From: Bacilli bacterium
GTDB lineage: Bacteria; Bacillota_I; Bacilli_A; RF39; UBA660
Length of the DNA stretch: 39,154 bases
NCBI GenBank assembly: GCA_017397685.1
Contig: JAFQID010000027.1
Coordinates: forward strand, 1-39,154
Direction: 5' to 3'
The notes beneath the pieces were generated by a model, which was not told the DNA's origin, did not search any database, and was given only the letters and a program-made list of their open reading frames with translations. Shown here in pieces: positions 7,010 through 15,119 of this stretch. Each line of letters starts with the position of its first letter. The stretch's first letter is position 1. A program made the position numbers and the translations under genes.

Positions 7010-8130
7010 TTGAACAGCAACTCACTATATACTTTTTCGAATTTTTTTATAAATTCATTTATTTCTTCTGATGTAGTTAGATGAGATATGCTTATTCTTA
7101 TTGATGTTGTAGATATTTCTTTGTTTCCATTTGATATTGCGTTTAATATTACGCTTTCTTCAAGAGATGAACATGCGGTTGTTGTTGAGATAAATATGTT
7201 TTCTCTTTCTAAGGCATGTACGAATGTTTCACTTTTTATTTTTAGTAAAGATAGATTTAGTATTTGAGGAACACATAGTTCGTTTGAGTTTATTTTTATA
7301 TTAAGTTTACTTAAATGTTTTATAAGTGTATTTTTGTGTTTTTCACATTTTTTGATATTTGTTTGAAGTGAATCGTTAGCAAGTCTTATAGCTTTTGAAA
7401 ATGAAGCTATTAATGGAAGTGCTGGAGTTCCTCCTCTAAAAGGGCAGTTTTCTGTTGTTCCATAAATTAACGTATCTATGTTTAAATCTTTTCTTTTATA
7501 AAGCAAACCTATTCCTTTTGGTGCGTATATTTTATGTGCTGAGAATGATGCTAGGTCTAAGTCACTAAGGTAAAAGTTTGTTTTTCCAAGGGCCTGAGTT
7601 AAATCACTATGAAATATTACGTTTGGATTTTTTTTGTTTATTACTTGTCTTATGGTTTTTAGAGGTTGTTTAAATCCTACTTCTGAGTTTACAGCGCATA
7701 TACTTAAAAGTATTGTGTCTTCTCTTATTAGGTTTTCTAGGTGTTTTAGGTCTATTTGACCATTTTCAAGTATATTTACAAAGTCTACTTCAAAACCTAT
7801 ACTACTTAAATATCCCATTGTTTCAAGGACACTTTTATGTTCTAGTTTTGATGTTATTATATGTTTTCCTTTTGATGCGTATTTAAAAGCTACTCCTTTT
7901 ATAGCTGATGAGTTTGATTCACTTGCTCCTGATGTGAATATTAATTCTTTTGGATGGCAGTTAAATATTTCTGCGATTTGATTTGTTGCGTTTATTAAAA
8001 GTTCTTTTGATTTTGTTCCAAGAGAATGTATTGAGTTAGCATTTCCTGGAAAGTCTTTTGTTACTTTTATATATGAGTCTAAAACTCTATCATCTACTGG
8101 TGTTGTAGCACTATAATCTAAATATATCAT
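7006..8130 (-). CDS. Cysteine desulfurase (NifS/NifZ type) partner of ThiI
   Basis: 374 residues, a class V aminotransferase-fold PLP enzyme that releases sulfur from cysteine as an enzyme persulfide. Visible features are LDYSATTPVD at the N-terminus, SGASESN (67-73), the PLP-stacking HSDLTQALGK, the PLP lysine in SFSAHK200IYAPKG, and the active-site Cys320 in STTTACSS. Its TGA stop overlaps the thiI ATG, so it most likely supplies sulfur to ThiI rather than to Fe-S assembly; no scaffold gene is nearby. This TGA stop also shows that the organism uses the standard code. Downstream of the RNase J gene by 11 nt. Confidence 0.93.
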   Translation of the reverse strand: MIYLDYSATTPVDDRVLDSYIKVTKDFPGNANSIHSLGTKSKELLINATNQIAEIFNCHPKELIFTSGASESNSSAIKGVAFKYASKGKHIITSKLEHKSVLETMGYLSSIGFEVDFVNILENGQIDLKHLENLIREDTILLSICAVNSEVGFKQPLKTIRQVINKKNPNVIFHSDLTQALGKTNFYLSDLDLASFSAHKIYAPKGIGLLYKRKDLNIDTLIYGTTENCPFRGGTPALPLIASFSKAIRLANDSLQTNIKKCEKHKNTLIKHLSKLNIKINSNELCVPQILNLSLLKIKSETFVHALERENIFISTTTACSSLEESVILNAISNGNKEISTTSIRISISHLTTSEEINEFIKKFEKVYSELLFK

Positions 8131-8141
8131 TTCTTTTCTCC

Positions 8142-9788
8142 TTATATTTCTTGAACTACTGTTAGTATTACTGGTTTACATGATGTTTGTTTGAATAAGT
8201 AGTTTCCTATTATTTCTCTCATATCATTTCTCATTTTTGCATAGTCTGCAAATTTTGATGAGTGTATGTTGTTTTTTATTATTTCTAATGATTTGTTTTT
8301 TATTTCTTCTAATAGTTCCATATTTTCTTTTGCATATATGAATCCTCTTGTTATTATTTCTGGTCCTAAAACAAGTGTTTTATCTTTTTTATTAAGTGTT
8401 GCACTTATAACTACTAAGCCATTATTACTTAATAATTCTCTATCTTTTAAAACTAATTCTCCTACATCTTCACTACTTTTTCCATCTATTAGTATGTCAT
8501 CTACGAATATTTTATCGTAGTTTTCTTTTAGTTTTCCGTTTTCAAAAGTTACTATTTCACCATTTTGCTTTAGTAAAATATTTTCTTTTTTTACTCCTAC
8601 TTTAGAGGCAAGATTTGCATTTTCAACTTGATAACGATATTCTCCTTTTATAGGCATATAGTATTTTGGATTGAATAGTTTTACAAGCAACATTATATCT
8701 TCACTTGATGCATGATGTCTTACACTTTTTTCTTTTGGAATTGTTACTATGTTAACACCTTTTATTGCTAGTTCATTCATTATTTTTACTACTGTTTTTT
8801 CATAAGCATCATAACTTGGTTCGGCAAAACATATTGTATCTGTTTGTTCAAGTGTTATGAATTTATCTCTTCCACCTATTATTCTATTTATATTACTATA
8901 AGGTGTTTCTCTATCATTACTTATAAGAATTACTGTATCTTTTTGTTTTAAATCAGTAAGATTTCCAAGTATATTTTCATCAATATTTAAGTATCCTTCT
9001 TTTATACATAGAGAAACTATGTTATGTAATTCTTTTCCCATAATTACGACTTTTCTATTTTTTCCAGCTAAAGCTTTAAATATTTCACTAATGGTATAAA
9101 TATGAAGTGGGAGTACCGTAAATATTATTCTTCCTTTATTTTTTTCTATCATAGATTTAAAGAACATTTCAAGTTTGTGATTTGGAGATGTATGTCCTTT
9201 TTTTTCTGCGAATACACTTTCACACATTAGGCAAAGTACACCTTGTTTTCCAATATATGCTAGTTTTCCAAGGTCCATGTCATAGTTTCCACTCATTGTT
9301 GGGTCTATTACAAAATCAGCCATGTAAATGATTGCACCATTTTTAGTGTTTATGCTGTATCCTAGAGTTTCTGGTGAAGAGTGTGTTACGCTAAAAGGAA
9401 ATACACTAAATTCTTTAAAATCTATTTTCTTATGTGCACTTATTATATTTAAATTATTTATTTTTATGTTTTCTTCTGCACATTCAAGTTTTATTATTTC
9501 ACTAGTATATCTACTTGCATATACATTAATATTTGGCAATGCTTTTATTAGATCTGTTAGAGCACCCATATTTTCTCTATGCGGGTGAGTTATGAATAGA
9601 CCTATTATTTTATCTTTATTTTCTATAAGATATGAAAAATCAGGTATGATATAATCTACTCCATACATTTTATCTGGTGCATATTTCATACCACAGTCAA
9701 ATATTAATAATTTATCGTTTATACTAACTATGTATAAATTTTTTCCGTTTTCATTTAGGCCACCTAAAGCCATTATATTTATTTTCAT
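8142..9788 (-). CDS. RNase J-family protein with degenerate metal site
   Basis: 548 residues with the full RNase J layout: metallo-beta-lactamase, beta-CASP and C-terminal domains. The family has 5'-3' exo- and endoribonuclease activity in mRNA decay. The metal-binding motif normally written H-x-H-x-D-H (THGHEDH) reads H68-P-H70-R-E-N73 here, and the P[VI]HGEYR block reads PIKGEYR. Other ligands remain: His in VTHSSPE, Asp in MADFVID and RHHASSED. The SDSTNAE-like block is also divergent (CESVFAEKKGHTS). Loss of several ligands suggests a weak or non-catalytic subunit, as proposed for some RNase J2 proteins, with an active J1 encoded elsewhere. Operon with the desulfurase and ThiI. Confidence 0.88.
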   Translation of the reverse strand: MKINIMALGGLNENGKNLYIVSINDKLLIFDCGMKYAPDKMYGVDYIIPDFSYLIENKDKIIGLFITHPHRENMGALTDLIKALPNINVYASRYTSEIIKLECAEENIKINNLNIISAHKKIDFKEFSVFPFSVTHSSPETLGYSINTKNGAIIYMADFVIDPTMSGNYDMDLGKLAYIGKQGVLCLMCESVFAEKKGHTSPNHKLEMFFKSMIEKNKGRIIFTVLPLHIYTISEIFKALAGKNRKVVIMGKELHNIVSLCIKEGYLNIDENILGNLTDLKQKDTVILISNDRETPYSNINRIIGGRDKFITLEQTDTICFAEPSYDAYEKTVVKIMNELAIKGVNIVTIPKEKSVRHHASSEDIMLLVKLFNPKYYMPIKGEYRYQVENANLASKVGVKKENILLKQNGEIVTFENGKLKENYDKIFVDDILIDGKSSEDVGELVLKDRELLSNNGLVVISATLNKKDKTLVLGPEIITRGFIYAKENMELLEEIKNKSLEIIKNNIHSSKFADYAKMRNDMREIIGNYLFKQTSCKPVILTVVQEI

Positions 9789-9824
9789 AAAAAATCACTC
9801 CTTAAAAGTTAAAACGTTATGAGT

Positions 9825-9830
9825 ATTATA
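9825..9830 (-). promoter_or_regulatory. -10 element upstream of the RNase J gene
   Basis: TATAAT on the minus strand about 37 nt before the start codon, preceded by an AT-rich stretch without a clear -35. A strong SD (AAGGAGTG) follows. It lies after the rpoZ terminator, consistent with an independent promoter. Confidence 0.5.
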
Positions 9831-9863
9831 CTATATTTTAATGAAAAAATCTAGTTATAATAG

Positions 9864-9888
9864 AAAAAATGGCTATTTTGCCATTTTT
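9864..9888 (-). terminator. Terminator overlapping the rpoZ stop
   Basis: Stem AAAAATGGC/GCCATTTTT (9865-9873, 9880-9888) with a 6-nt loop and a T-rich tail on the minus strand. The last codons of rpoZ form one arm of the hairpin. Confidence 0.8.
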
Positions 9889-10076
9889 ACAGTAATAAAT
9901 CCTTTTTCTACTTCTTCAAGAGCTCTTCCAATTTCTTTTTTTGATTTGTATTCATTTTCATTCATTTGAAAATGTTTATATTCTTTCATAACTTTTGCTC
10001 TATCTGCAGCTACATGTACAAGAATATATTTTGAATCAACTATGTTTAGTAGTTTATCTATTGATGGATAAATCAT
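9873..10076 (-). CDS. rpoZ: RNA polymerase omega subunit
   Basis: 67 residues. Omega binds beta-prime and helps assemble RNA polymerase. The family signature is clear: YPSIDKLLNIVDSKYILVHVAADRAKVM at the N-terminus, then the short helix SKKEIGRALEEVEKG. The length matches the short Firmicutes form. SD GAGGAG precedes the ATG. It stands alone, with its own promoter and a terminator that overlaps the stop codon. Confidence 0.95.
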   Translation of the reverse strand: MIYPSIDKLLNIVDSKYILVHVAADRAKVMKEYKHFQMNENEYKSKKEIGRALEEVEKGFITVKMAK

Positions 10077-10099
10077 TTTATCACTCCTCTTCTATTATA

Positions 10100-10128
10100 A
10101 ATATACTACTATGATTTTTTATGTACAA
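10100..10128 (-). promoter_or_regulatory. Sigma-A promoter of rpoZ
   Basis: On the minus strand, -35 TTGTAC (10128-10123), 17-nt spacer and -10 TATATT (10105-10100), about 25 nt before the ATG. Confidence 0.65.
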
Positions 10129-10165
10129 CTTTTATACATTATTTTTTACATTTTATTTACTTTTT

Positions 10166-12013
10166 TTATTCAACTAATTTTCTTAATCCTTTTAATATTT
10201 CTACCATTGCCCATGTATCTTGCTGACAATAAAGTATTAGTGCGTTGTATGCTCTTAGTCTTTGTTCATCTGTCATGTGTTCATATTTCGAATATTCTAC
10301 AAGGGCTTGTGTTCCATTTTGAACTTCTAGGTCCGTATATTTTAGATTTGTAAATAAAGGAAGTGTTTTTTTGATTGAATAACTTCCAGATTGATTTGAA
10401 TGATAGTAGTTTATTTCATTACATTCATCTTTATCAAAACCTAGTTCTTCATATAGTTCTTTATTATTTCTTATAAAGTAAAGTAAGTCAGTTGATTTTT
10501 CTCTTATTTTAAGTAAGTGTTCTTTATATTCAGGATATATTTCAGCTAATTCTTTTAATCTTCCTCTTTCAAATGTAACATTTTGAGCGAGCATTGTTCC
10601 ACCATTAAATATATCTATATTATCTACTAGCGCTTTTACTAGTTCTTCTCTTTCATCATTAAGTGATTTAGCAAGAAATACATAGTTATCTTTTTCTTTA
10701 TCACATACGCCTGGTTCTTTTTCTATATGAAGTGAAAATTCAAAACATGATTGTGTGTATGGTTTTTCTCCTTTAAATCTAGGCATTGGGCATGGAAAAC
10801 TTTCAAAATCTAGGTGGTATATTGGATATTCTATAGAGTTTAGACCCGCTTTTATTTTTTCTTTGTTTATGTGTATTTGGTCATAATCATAACAGTCTCT
10901 TTGTATTATTTGATTTTGATTAGTTATCCATTCTTTTGGTATATCATCAAGTTTATTATAACCAGCATTTACTAAATCATACTTGTTATATACACATCCA
11001 TTTAAGTCTTTGAATTGTCTAAAACCTATGTAGTTGAAACTTGCGTTTTTGGCAGGCACTTCTTTAAAACATATTGGTTTAAATTTACATTCTGTGTTTT
11101 GTTTTAATGCACACGCTACGCTTACTTTACATTTACTAGAATCAAGCTCAGTTAGGTAGTTTTCTAAGTCACTTGCATCTTTATCTATTATTTTTTGCAT
11201 TTGCTCAGTAAGATTATTTAATTCAAAAAGTGATATTATATCTTCTCCATCTATTTGTCTATATACTCTTTTATCATTTTCTTTATATCCATCATATACG
11301 TAATCTGCGTTTAATACCGCTAGGTAGTAATTTACTGGTTTTGTTATTCCATGTTCTTTTAAGTCTCTTTCGATTATGTATCTTTGAACAGAAAGGTCAT
11401 ATATATATTTACCACATCCATCAAATCTATTTTTTAATTTTTCATATTTTGAGTAATAGCTTTTTAATACTTTTTCTTCTGATGAAAGTGGTGCGCTTAT
11501 TTTGTATATTCCTTTTTCATCTCTAAGAAATAGTGGATATTTTTCTTTTCCATTTTCTCCGTATTCTAGTTTTTTGTATTTATTTGTGGTTGTTGCTTTT
11601 ACTTCTATTATATTTATTTCGTTATCGGTTTCACTGTATATGTCAACATAACAAAGATATCTTATACCATTTCTAACAAAGTCAAATGATTCTTGATCGT
11701 ATGTGTCTAGGCTATAAGTTAGTTTTCCACCTAGGAGTTTTTGAACTACTTTGGCCGCTTCTATTTCAACTTCTTTATAGTATGGCATCATTGCGTTTAG
11801 TTGTATATCTTCTTTGTATGTTAGATCTATGTCTTCTTCTTCACCTTCTTCGAACATATGTGAAAGAAGCTCTAGTACTTCTTCATCTTCCATTTCTTTT
11901 TTATATTCTTTTAGAGTCATTTTACTCATTTTCTTTTCTTCATGTATGTTTTCAAGTGCACAATATCTTCTACATCTTATGTAGTTTATAAAGTTTGTTT
12001 TTGTTATTGCCAT
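10166..12013 (-). CDS. DUF2779-type nuclease: Cas4/RecB-like domain fused to DnaQ-like exonuclease
   Basis: 615 residues in two parts. The N-terminal half looks like a Cas4/RecB-type PD-(D/E)XK nuclease: Cys14 and Cys18 (YIRCRRYCAL), Asp124 (YVDIYSE), then IIEVKATT (E137-x-K139), and a Cys cluster at 301, 309 and 315 that together could hold a 4Fe-4S cluster. The C-terminal half resembles a DnaQ/RNase H-fold 3'-5' exonuclease: HLDFESFP (Asp402, Glu404), AQNVTFERGRL and YCQQDTWAM near the end give a D-E-D-D pattern. DUF2779 proteins with this architecture are common in Bacillota but not functionally defined. Not next to a CRISPR array; it lies between rpoZ and trmL and ends only 10 nt from trmL, so they may be co-transcribed. 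Confidence 0.8.
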   Translation of the reverse strand: MAITKTNFINYIRCRRYCALENIHEEKKMSKMTLKEYKKEMEDEEVLELLSHMFEEGEEEDIDLTYKEDIQLNAMMPYYKEVEIEAAKVVQKLLGGKLTYSLDTYDQESFDFVRNGIRYLCYVDIYSETDNEINIIEVKATTTNKYKKLEYGENGKEKYPLFLRDEKGIYKISAPLSSEEKVLKSYYSKYEKLKNRFDGCGKYIYDLSVQRYIIERDLKEHGITKPVNYYLAVLNADYVYDGYKENDKRVYRQIDGEDIISLFELNNLTEQMQKIIDKDASDLENYLTELDSSKCKVSVACALKQNTECKFKPICFKEVPAKNASFNYIGFRQFKDLNGCVYNKYDLVNAGYNKLDDIPKEWITNQNQIIQRDCYDYDQIHINKEKIKAGLNSIEYPIYHLDFESFPCPMPRFKGEKPYTQSCFEFSLHIEKEPGVCDKEKDNYVFLAKSLNDEREELVKALVDNIDIFNGGTMLAQNVTFERGRLKELAEIYPEYKEHLLKIREKSTDLLYFIRNNKELYEELGFDKDECNEINYYHSNQSGSYSIKKTLPLFTNLKYTDLEVQNGTQALVEYSKYEHMTDEQRLRAYNALILYCQQDTWAMVEILKGLRKLVE

Positions 12014-12022
12014 ATTACTCTC

Positions 12023-12532
12023 CTAACTATTTTCTATAAAGTTTATTTCTTTGTGAGGTTCATCAAACAAAAGATTTGGATATCCTTGTTGTCTTAGTGC
12101 TTCATAAGTCATTATAGCTACTGTATTTGAAAGATTAAGCGCTCTTACTTTATTTGTCATAGGCATTCTCATACATCTATCTATATAAGGTTTTAGTATA
12201 TGAGGTGGGATTCCAGTTGATTCTTTTCCAAATATGAAGTAGTAATTTTTGTTTACATCACTATAATCAAAATCAGTGTGTGGTTTGTGTCCATATCTTG
12301 TTAGAAAATAGTATTCTCCTTTATTTTTTTCAAAGAATTCATTTATATTTTCATATACTGTGTAATTACATTTATCTATATAGTTTACTCCACTTCTTTT
12401 TATATATTTTTCATCTAAAGAAAAACCTAAAGGTTTTATTAAATGAAGATGAGAATTAGTTGCGACACATGTTCTCATTATGTTTCCTGTATTTCCTGGT
12501 ATTTCTGGTTCAAATAATACTATGTTTATCAT
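12023..12532 (-). CDS. trmL: tRNA (cytidine/uridine-34 2'-O)-methyltransferase TrmL
   Basis: 169 residues of the SPOUT superfamily. It methylates the ribose of the wobble nucleotide in some tRNA-Leu. The trefoil-knot motifs are visible: NIVLFEPEIPGNTGNIMRTC (2-21), FIFGKESTGIP (99-109, motif 2) and MRMPMTNKVRALNLSNTVAIMTYEALRQ (from around 122, motif 3). The length is typical. First gene of a likely operon with the DUF2779 nuclease gene; its promoter is divergent to the plus-strand gene at 12649. Confidence 0.95.
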   Translation of the reverse strand: MINIVLFEPEIPGNTGNIMRTCVATNSHLHLIKPLGFSLDEKYIKRSGVNYIDKCNYTVYENINEFFEKNKGEYYFLTRYGHKPHTDFDYSDVNKNYYFIFGKESTGIPPHILKPYIDRCMRMPMTNKVRALNLSNTVAIMTYEALRQQGYPNLLFDEPHKEINFIENS

Positions 12533-12566
12533 TTTTACTCCTTGCTAAAATAATTTTTATATTTTT

Positions 12567-12595
12567 ATTATAACTTATTTAGATTAATAAGTCAT
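12567..12595 (-). promoter_or_regulatory. Sigma-A promoter of trmL
   Basis: On the minus strand, -35 ATGACT (12595-12590), 17-nt spacer and -10 TATAAT (12572-12567). It is back to back with the plus-strand promoter beginning at 12603. Confidence 0.6.
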
Positions 12596-12602
12596 TTTAA
12601 AA

Positions 12603-12631
12603 TTGATTTTTTATATATTATAAGATATAAT
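12603..12631 (+). promoter_or_regulatory. Sigma-A promoter of the EF-Tu domain-2-like gene
   Basis: -35 TTGATT (12603-12608), 17-nt spacer and -10 TATAAT (12626-12631). Transcription should begin near 12638, leaving only about 11 nt of leader with a GGTGAT SD before the ATG at 12649. Confidence 0.75.
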
Positions 12632-12648
12632 TTTATTGGTGATGATAG

Positions 12649-13014
12649 ATGGGATTTTTAAGTAGTTTATTTAAGAAAGATAATTATGAAGAGGAGCTTA
12701 AAAAAGAGACAAGTAATTTAAATATTCAAAGGGAAATAGCTGATTTAAATAATAATAGTAGTGAGTTTTCTTTTGAAGTTGAGGATGTTTTTTCTATTAC
12801 TGGTAGAGGAACTATTGTTACTGGAAAAGTTTTAACTGGATGCGTTCGTTTAAATGACATGGTACAAATTAATGGAATTACCACTAGTGTCATAGGAATT
12901 GAAATGTTTAGAAAAGCTTTAGAGATTGCAAATGCTGGTGAAAGTGCCGGTTTACTTCTTAAAGATATTTCTAGGGATATGATTAATCGTGGTGATATTA
13001 TAAGAAAGTGTTAA
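12649..13014 (+). CDS. Free-standing EF-Tu domain-2-like beta-barrel protein
   Basis: 121 residues. Residues 1-40 are a charged, probably helical lead (LKKETSNLNIQREIADLNN). Residues 40 to the end read like domain 2 of elongation factor Tu: EFSFEVEDVFSITGRGTIVTGKVLTG, then the MVQINGITTSVIGIEMFRKALEIANAGESAGLLLKDI segment and RGDIIRKC. No GTPase domain is present upstream or downstream, and the gene has its own promoter and terminator, so it is a complete small gene and not an EF-Tu fragment. Function unknown; such domains bind RNA or protein in translation factors. It is the only plus-strand gene in the first 37 kb. Confidence 0.78.
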   Translation: MGFLSSLFKKDNYEEELKKETSNLNIQREIADLNNNSSEFSFEVEDVFSITGRGTIVTGKVLTGCVRLNDMVQINGITTSVIGIEMFRKALEIANAGESAGLLLKDISRDMINRGDIIRKC

Positions 13015-13038
13015 GGTTGATTTGTTCAATCTTTTTTT
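13015..13038 (+). terminator. Terminator of the EF-Tu domain-2-like gene
   Basis: Stem GGTTGA/TCAATC (13015-13020, 13026-13031), with one G-T pair, followed by seven T residues. It starts directly after the stop codon. Confidence 0.8.
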
Positions 13039-13046
13039 ATTGAACT

Positions 13047-13070
13047 AAAAAAGACAAATTAATGTCTTTT
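13047..13070 (-). terminator. Terminator of the interrupted coat gene
   Basis: Stem AAAAGACA/TGTCTTTT (13049-13056, 13063-13070), loop of 6, followed on the minus strand by a T-run (13052-13047). It lies 3 nt past the coat-gene stop, convergent with the plus-strand terminator next to it. Confidence 0.8.
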
Positions 13071-13072
13071 AA

Positions 13073-13201
13073 TTAAAATCTACCACAGCATCCTTCATTA
13101 ATATTACTTACCACATTTTCTTCTGTACATGTATAACAAGGACTATAAGTATGTTTATATATATGATGGTTAATTATTCTTGTATTTACTGGACATACAT
13201 G
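13073..13201 (-). pseudogene. 3' part of interrupted CotD-like spore coat gene
   Basis: An open frame without a start codon. From the core at 13201 it encodes 42 residues beginning (H)VCPVNTRIINHHIYKHTYS and ending EGCCGRF, then TAA and a terminator. The His/Cys/Tyr-rich composition and the NHH-YKH-Y pattern are typical of CotD-like spore coat proteins. Just upstream of the core the frame runs into a TGA within the element. The missing 5' part lies at 16312-16551. Joining both at the shared ACA gives CAT GAA GTT CCA CAT GTA TGT CCA, in frame, for a 119-residue protein. I interpret it as a reversibly interrupted gene, not a dead one. Confidence 0.85.
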
Positions 13202-13222
13202 TCATTGCCCTTTTTTGATAGA
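13191..13222 (-). other. Left recombination junction of the coat-gene element
   Basis: The crossover core, minus-strand ACA (13202-13200), separates coat coding sequence (13199 and below) from element sequence. On the element side TCTATCA (13222-13216) lies exactly 14 nt from the CA dinucleotide. This arm is the mirror of TGATAGA at the right junction. The recombinase stop codon is one base beyond the arm, the usual attP-next-to-integrase layout. Confidence 0.75.
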
Positions 13223-13223
13223 T

Positions 13224-14789
13224 TTATAGTTTACTAAAACTAACCTTAATATTTATTGTTTTATCTTCAAATATTTCTATTTTATCAATTAAATTAATTA
13301 TAAGTTCTCTATTAGGTACTTCCATAGATAAAAATTTATTTATATAATCATTAATCATTTTATTTTTAAATTCCTCATTGTTATTATCATTAATAAAAAT
13401 ATTTAACTCATTATATCTTTTTTGTTTTATATTTAATTCATTTTCTAATTTTACTTTTACTCTTTCAAATTGTTCCTCAGTTATTTTTTTATTTAACTTA
13501 TCAATATAAATGATATCTAAATTATCATTTATTTGTTTAATATCAGAAGTAAGTATTTCTAATTCCTTTTCACTATTAATTTTATTATTCTCATCTAAAT
13601 TATTTAAAGCATTATTTTTTATTTTATCTTTATTTATATATTTCAAACACATATTGGTTAAAGAATTAATTATAACCTTTTCTAATTCATCGTAATTATT
13701 CGAATGAGTTGTACAAAGTTTTTGTTTCATATAAGTTCTATAATAATTACAAATAGTATAACATCTATTATCTTTTTTTCTTCTTGCTTGTATAGAAATG
13801 CGATGTCCACAATCACCACAATATAAAAGTCCATCTAATAAATGATTTTCTTTCTTTTCGTTTCTACCAACATTTTTAGGTATTCTTTTTTGAACTTCAT
13901 AAAAAGAATCTTTATCAATAATTGGTTCATGTGTATTTTCTATTATTATATAGTCTTTAGGATTATTTCTAATAACTTTCTTAACTTTATAATTCACTTT
14001 ACTTCTTCTGTTTTGTACCATATCACCTATATACATTTGATTAGTTAAAATATCCCTTATTGTTTTAGAGTGCCACTGTCCATATTTTAAATTATAATTA
14101 TTTTTCCATTCAAAACTATAATATTGTGCAGGGGTTTTTACTCCTTCAATTGTTAGTTGTTTTGCTATTTTAAAGAAGGATAATCCTTCTAAACACATAT
14201 CAAATATTCTTTTTACAACTAGTGATTGTTCCTCATTTATTACCAAATGATTTTTATCATTTGGATCTTGATTATAACCAAATGGAGTTCTACCACCAAC
14301 AAATTTTCCTTCTTTTTGTTTTGCCCTTAAACTTGATTTAATTTTTTTAGAAATATCTTTAGCATACATATCATTCATTATTGCTTTAAATGGTGCTATA
14401 TCATTATTAGAATTATCCAAAAATGTATCTATATTATCAGTAACTGCTATATACCTAACATTATGTTCTGGAAAATACTTTTCAATTAAATTACCTGTAC
14501 CAATATAATCTCGACCAAGTCTAGACATATCTTTAGTAATAACCATATTAATTCTGCCCAATTCAATATCATTTAATAACCTATTAAAATCAGGTCTATC
14601 AAAATTAGTTCCACTATATCCATCATCAATATAAATATCATAAACTCTTAAATTATTTTCTTTTACATATTGAAGTAATAAACTCTTTTGATTTGTAATA
14701 CTTTCACTCATCATTTGTTTATCATTATCTTCACGAGATAACCTTATATAAATACCAACATTGTATATCTTATTTAAACTCTCTAACAA
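13224..14789 (-). CDS. Large serine recombinase (skin/SpoIVCA type)
   Basis: 521 residues. The resolvase catalytic domain comes first: YIRLSRED with nucleophile Ser18, the DDGYSGTNFDRPDF block and the arginine motif KDMSRLGRDYI. The recombinase DNA-binding domain follows (GRTPFGYNQDP to RDILTNQMYIGDMVQNR), then a zinc ribbon (LLYCGDCGHRI, CNYYRTY, LCTTH), a coiled coil (around 390-470) and a C-terminal segment. Large serine recombinases cut at a 2-bp core and integrate or excise without host factors, with direction set by a small partner protein. The gene overlaps the upstream small ORF by 7 nt, and its stop lies one base from the left att arm. It almost certainly moves the surrounding element. 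Confidence 0.95.
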   Translation of the reverse strand: MLESLNKIYNVGIYIRLSREDNDKQMMSESITNQKSLLLQYVKENNLRVYDIYIDDGYSGTNFDRPDFNRLLNDIELGRINMVITKDMSRLGRDYIGTGNLIEKYFPEHNVRYIAVTDNIDTFLDNSNNDIAPFKAIMNDMYAKDISKKIKSSLRAKQKEGKFVGGRTPFGYNQDPNDKNHLVINEEQSLVVKRIFDMCLEGLSFFKIAKQLTIEGVKTPAQYYSFEWKNNYNLKYGQWHSKTIRDILTNQMYIGDMVQNRRSKVNYKVKKVIRNNPKDYIIIENTHEPIIDKDSFYEVQKRIPKNVGRNEKKENHLLDGLLYCGDCGHRISIQARRKKDNRCYTICNYYRTYMKQKLCTTHSNNYDELEKVIINSLTNMCLKYINKDKIKNNALNNLDENNKINSEKELEILTSDIKQINDNLDIIYIDKLNKKITEEQFERVKVKLENELNIKQKRYNELNIFINDNNNEEFKNKMINDYINKFLSMEVPNRELIINLIDKIEIFEDKTINIKVSFSKL

Positions 14790-14959
14790 TTTTTACCTCC
14801 TTCTAGAGATAAATAAGTACATGATGATGCTACCTCACTTTTATCATTTTTACAAATCATCTGAATATATTTTTTTAATTTTTTATTTAAAACAATAATT
14901 AATATATCATTTATATCTTTTTCTTCATTAAATATATAATTTATTTTGTACTTATCCAT
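14783..14959 (-). CDS. Small recombinase-operon protein, possible directionality factor
   Basis: 58 residues from the ATG at 14959, which has GAGGTG 8 nt upstream; a GTG 15 nt earlier is also open. It begins MDKYKINYIFNEEKDINDI and continues with a hydrophobic-basic helix (IIVLNKKLKKYIQMICKND). It overlaps the recombinase start by 7 nt, so translation is coupled. Small proteins in this position are common beside serine recombinases of Bacillota mobile elements. Recombination directionality factors of serine integrases are small and often adjacent, so an RDF role is possible, but that is inference from location; I do not recognise a named family. Confidence 0.6.
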   Translation of the reverse strand: MDKYKINYIFNEEKDINDILIIVLNKKLKKYIQMICKNDKSEVASSCTYLSLEGGKNC

Positions 14960-15002
14960 AATTAAGCACCTCACTTAAACTTATGGATAAAATATTAATT
15001 TT

Positions 15003-15053
15003 AGTAATACTAAATCGTGTAAATATCACATTACACACTAATTTAGTATTACT
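15003..15053 (-). repeat. Two-tier palindrome in the recombinase operon leader
   Basis: Perfect outer arms AGTAATACTAAAT (15003-15015) and ATTTAGTATTACT (15041-15053), and inner arms GTGTAA (15017-15022) and TTACAC (15031-15036). There is no T-run on either side, so it is not an ordinary terminator. It lies between the promoter at 15148-15120 and the small ORF, and one arm overlaps the stop of a short leader peptide. It could be a repressor operator or an RNA switch. Confidence 0.7.
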
Positions 15054-15102
15054 TATAGGCATTCACCTCTTTAAAAATTATTCTTTTAGTTTTCATATAC
15101 AT
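15049..15102 (-). CDS. Possible 17-residue leader peptide of the recombinase operon
   Basis: An ORF reading MYMKTKRIIFKEVNAYK then TAA. A perfect SD (AAAGGAG) lies 3 nt before the first ATG and 9 nt before the second; the second spacing is optimal. The stop codon lies inside the outer arm of the palindrome at 15003-15053, so ribosomes finishing this peptide would open that hairpin. A role in translational or transcriptional control of the downstream ORF and recombinase is inference. Confidence 0.4.
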   Translation of the reverse strand: MYMKTKRIIFKEVNAYK

Positions 15103-15119
15103 CAACTCCTTTCACGATG

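Noticed and set aside
12649-13014. Fragment of a broken tuf gene
   Set aside because: Own promoter, start, stop and terminator, and no GTPase-domain remnants on either side.
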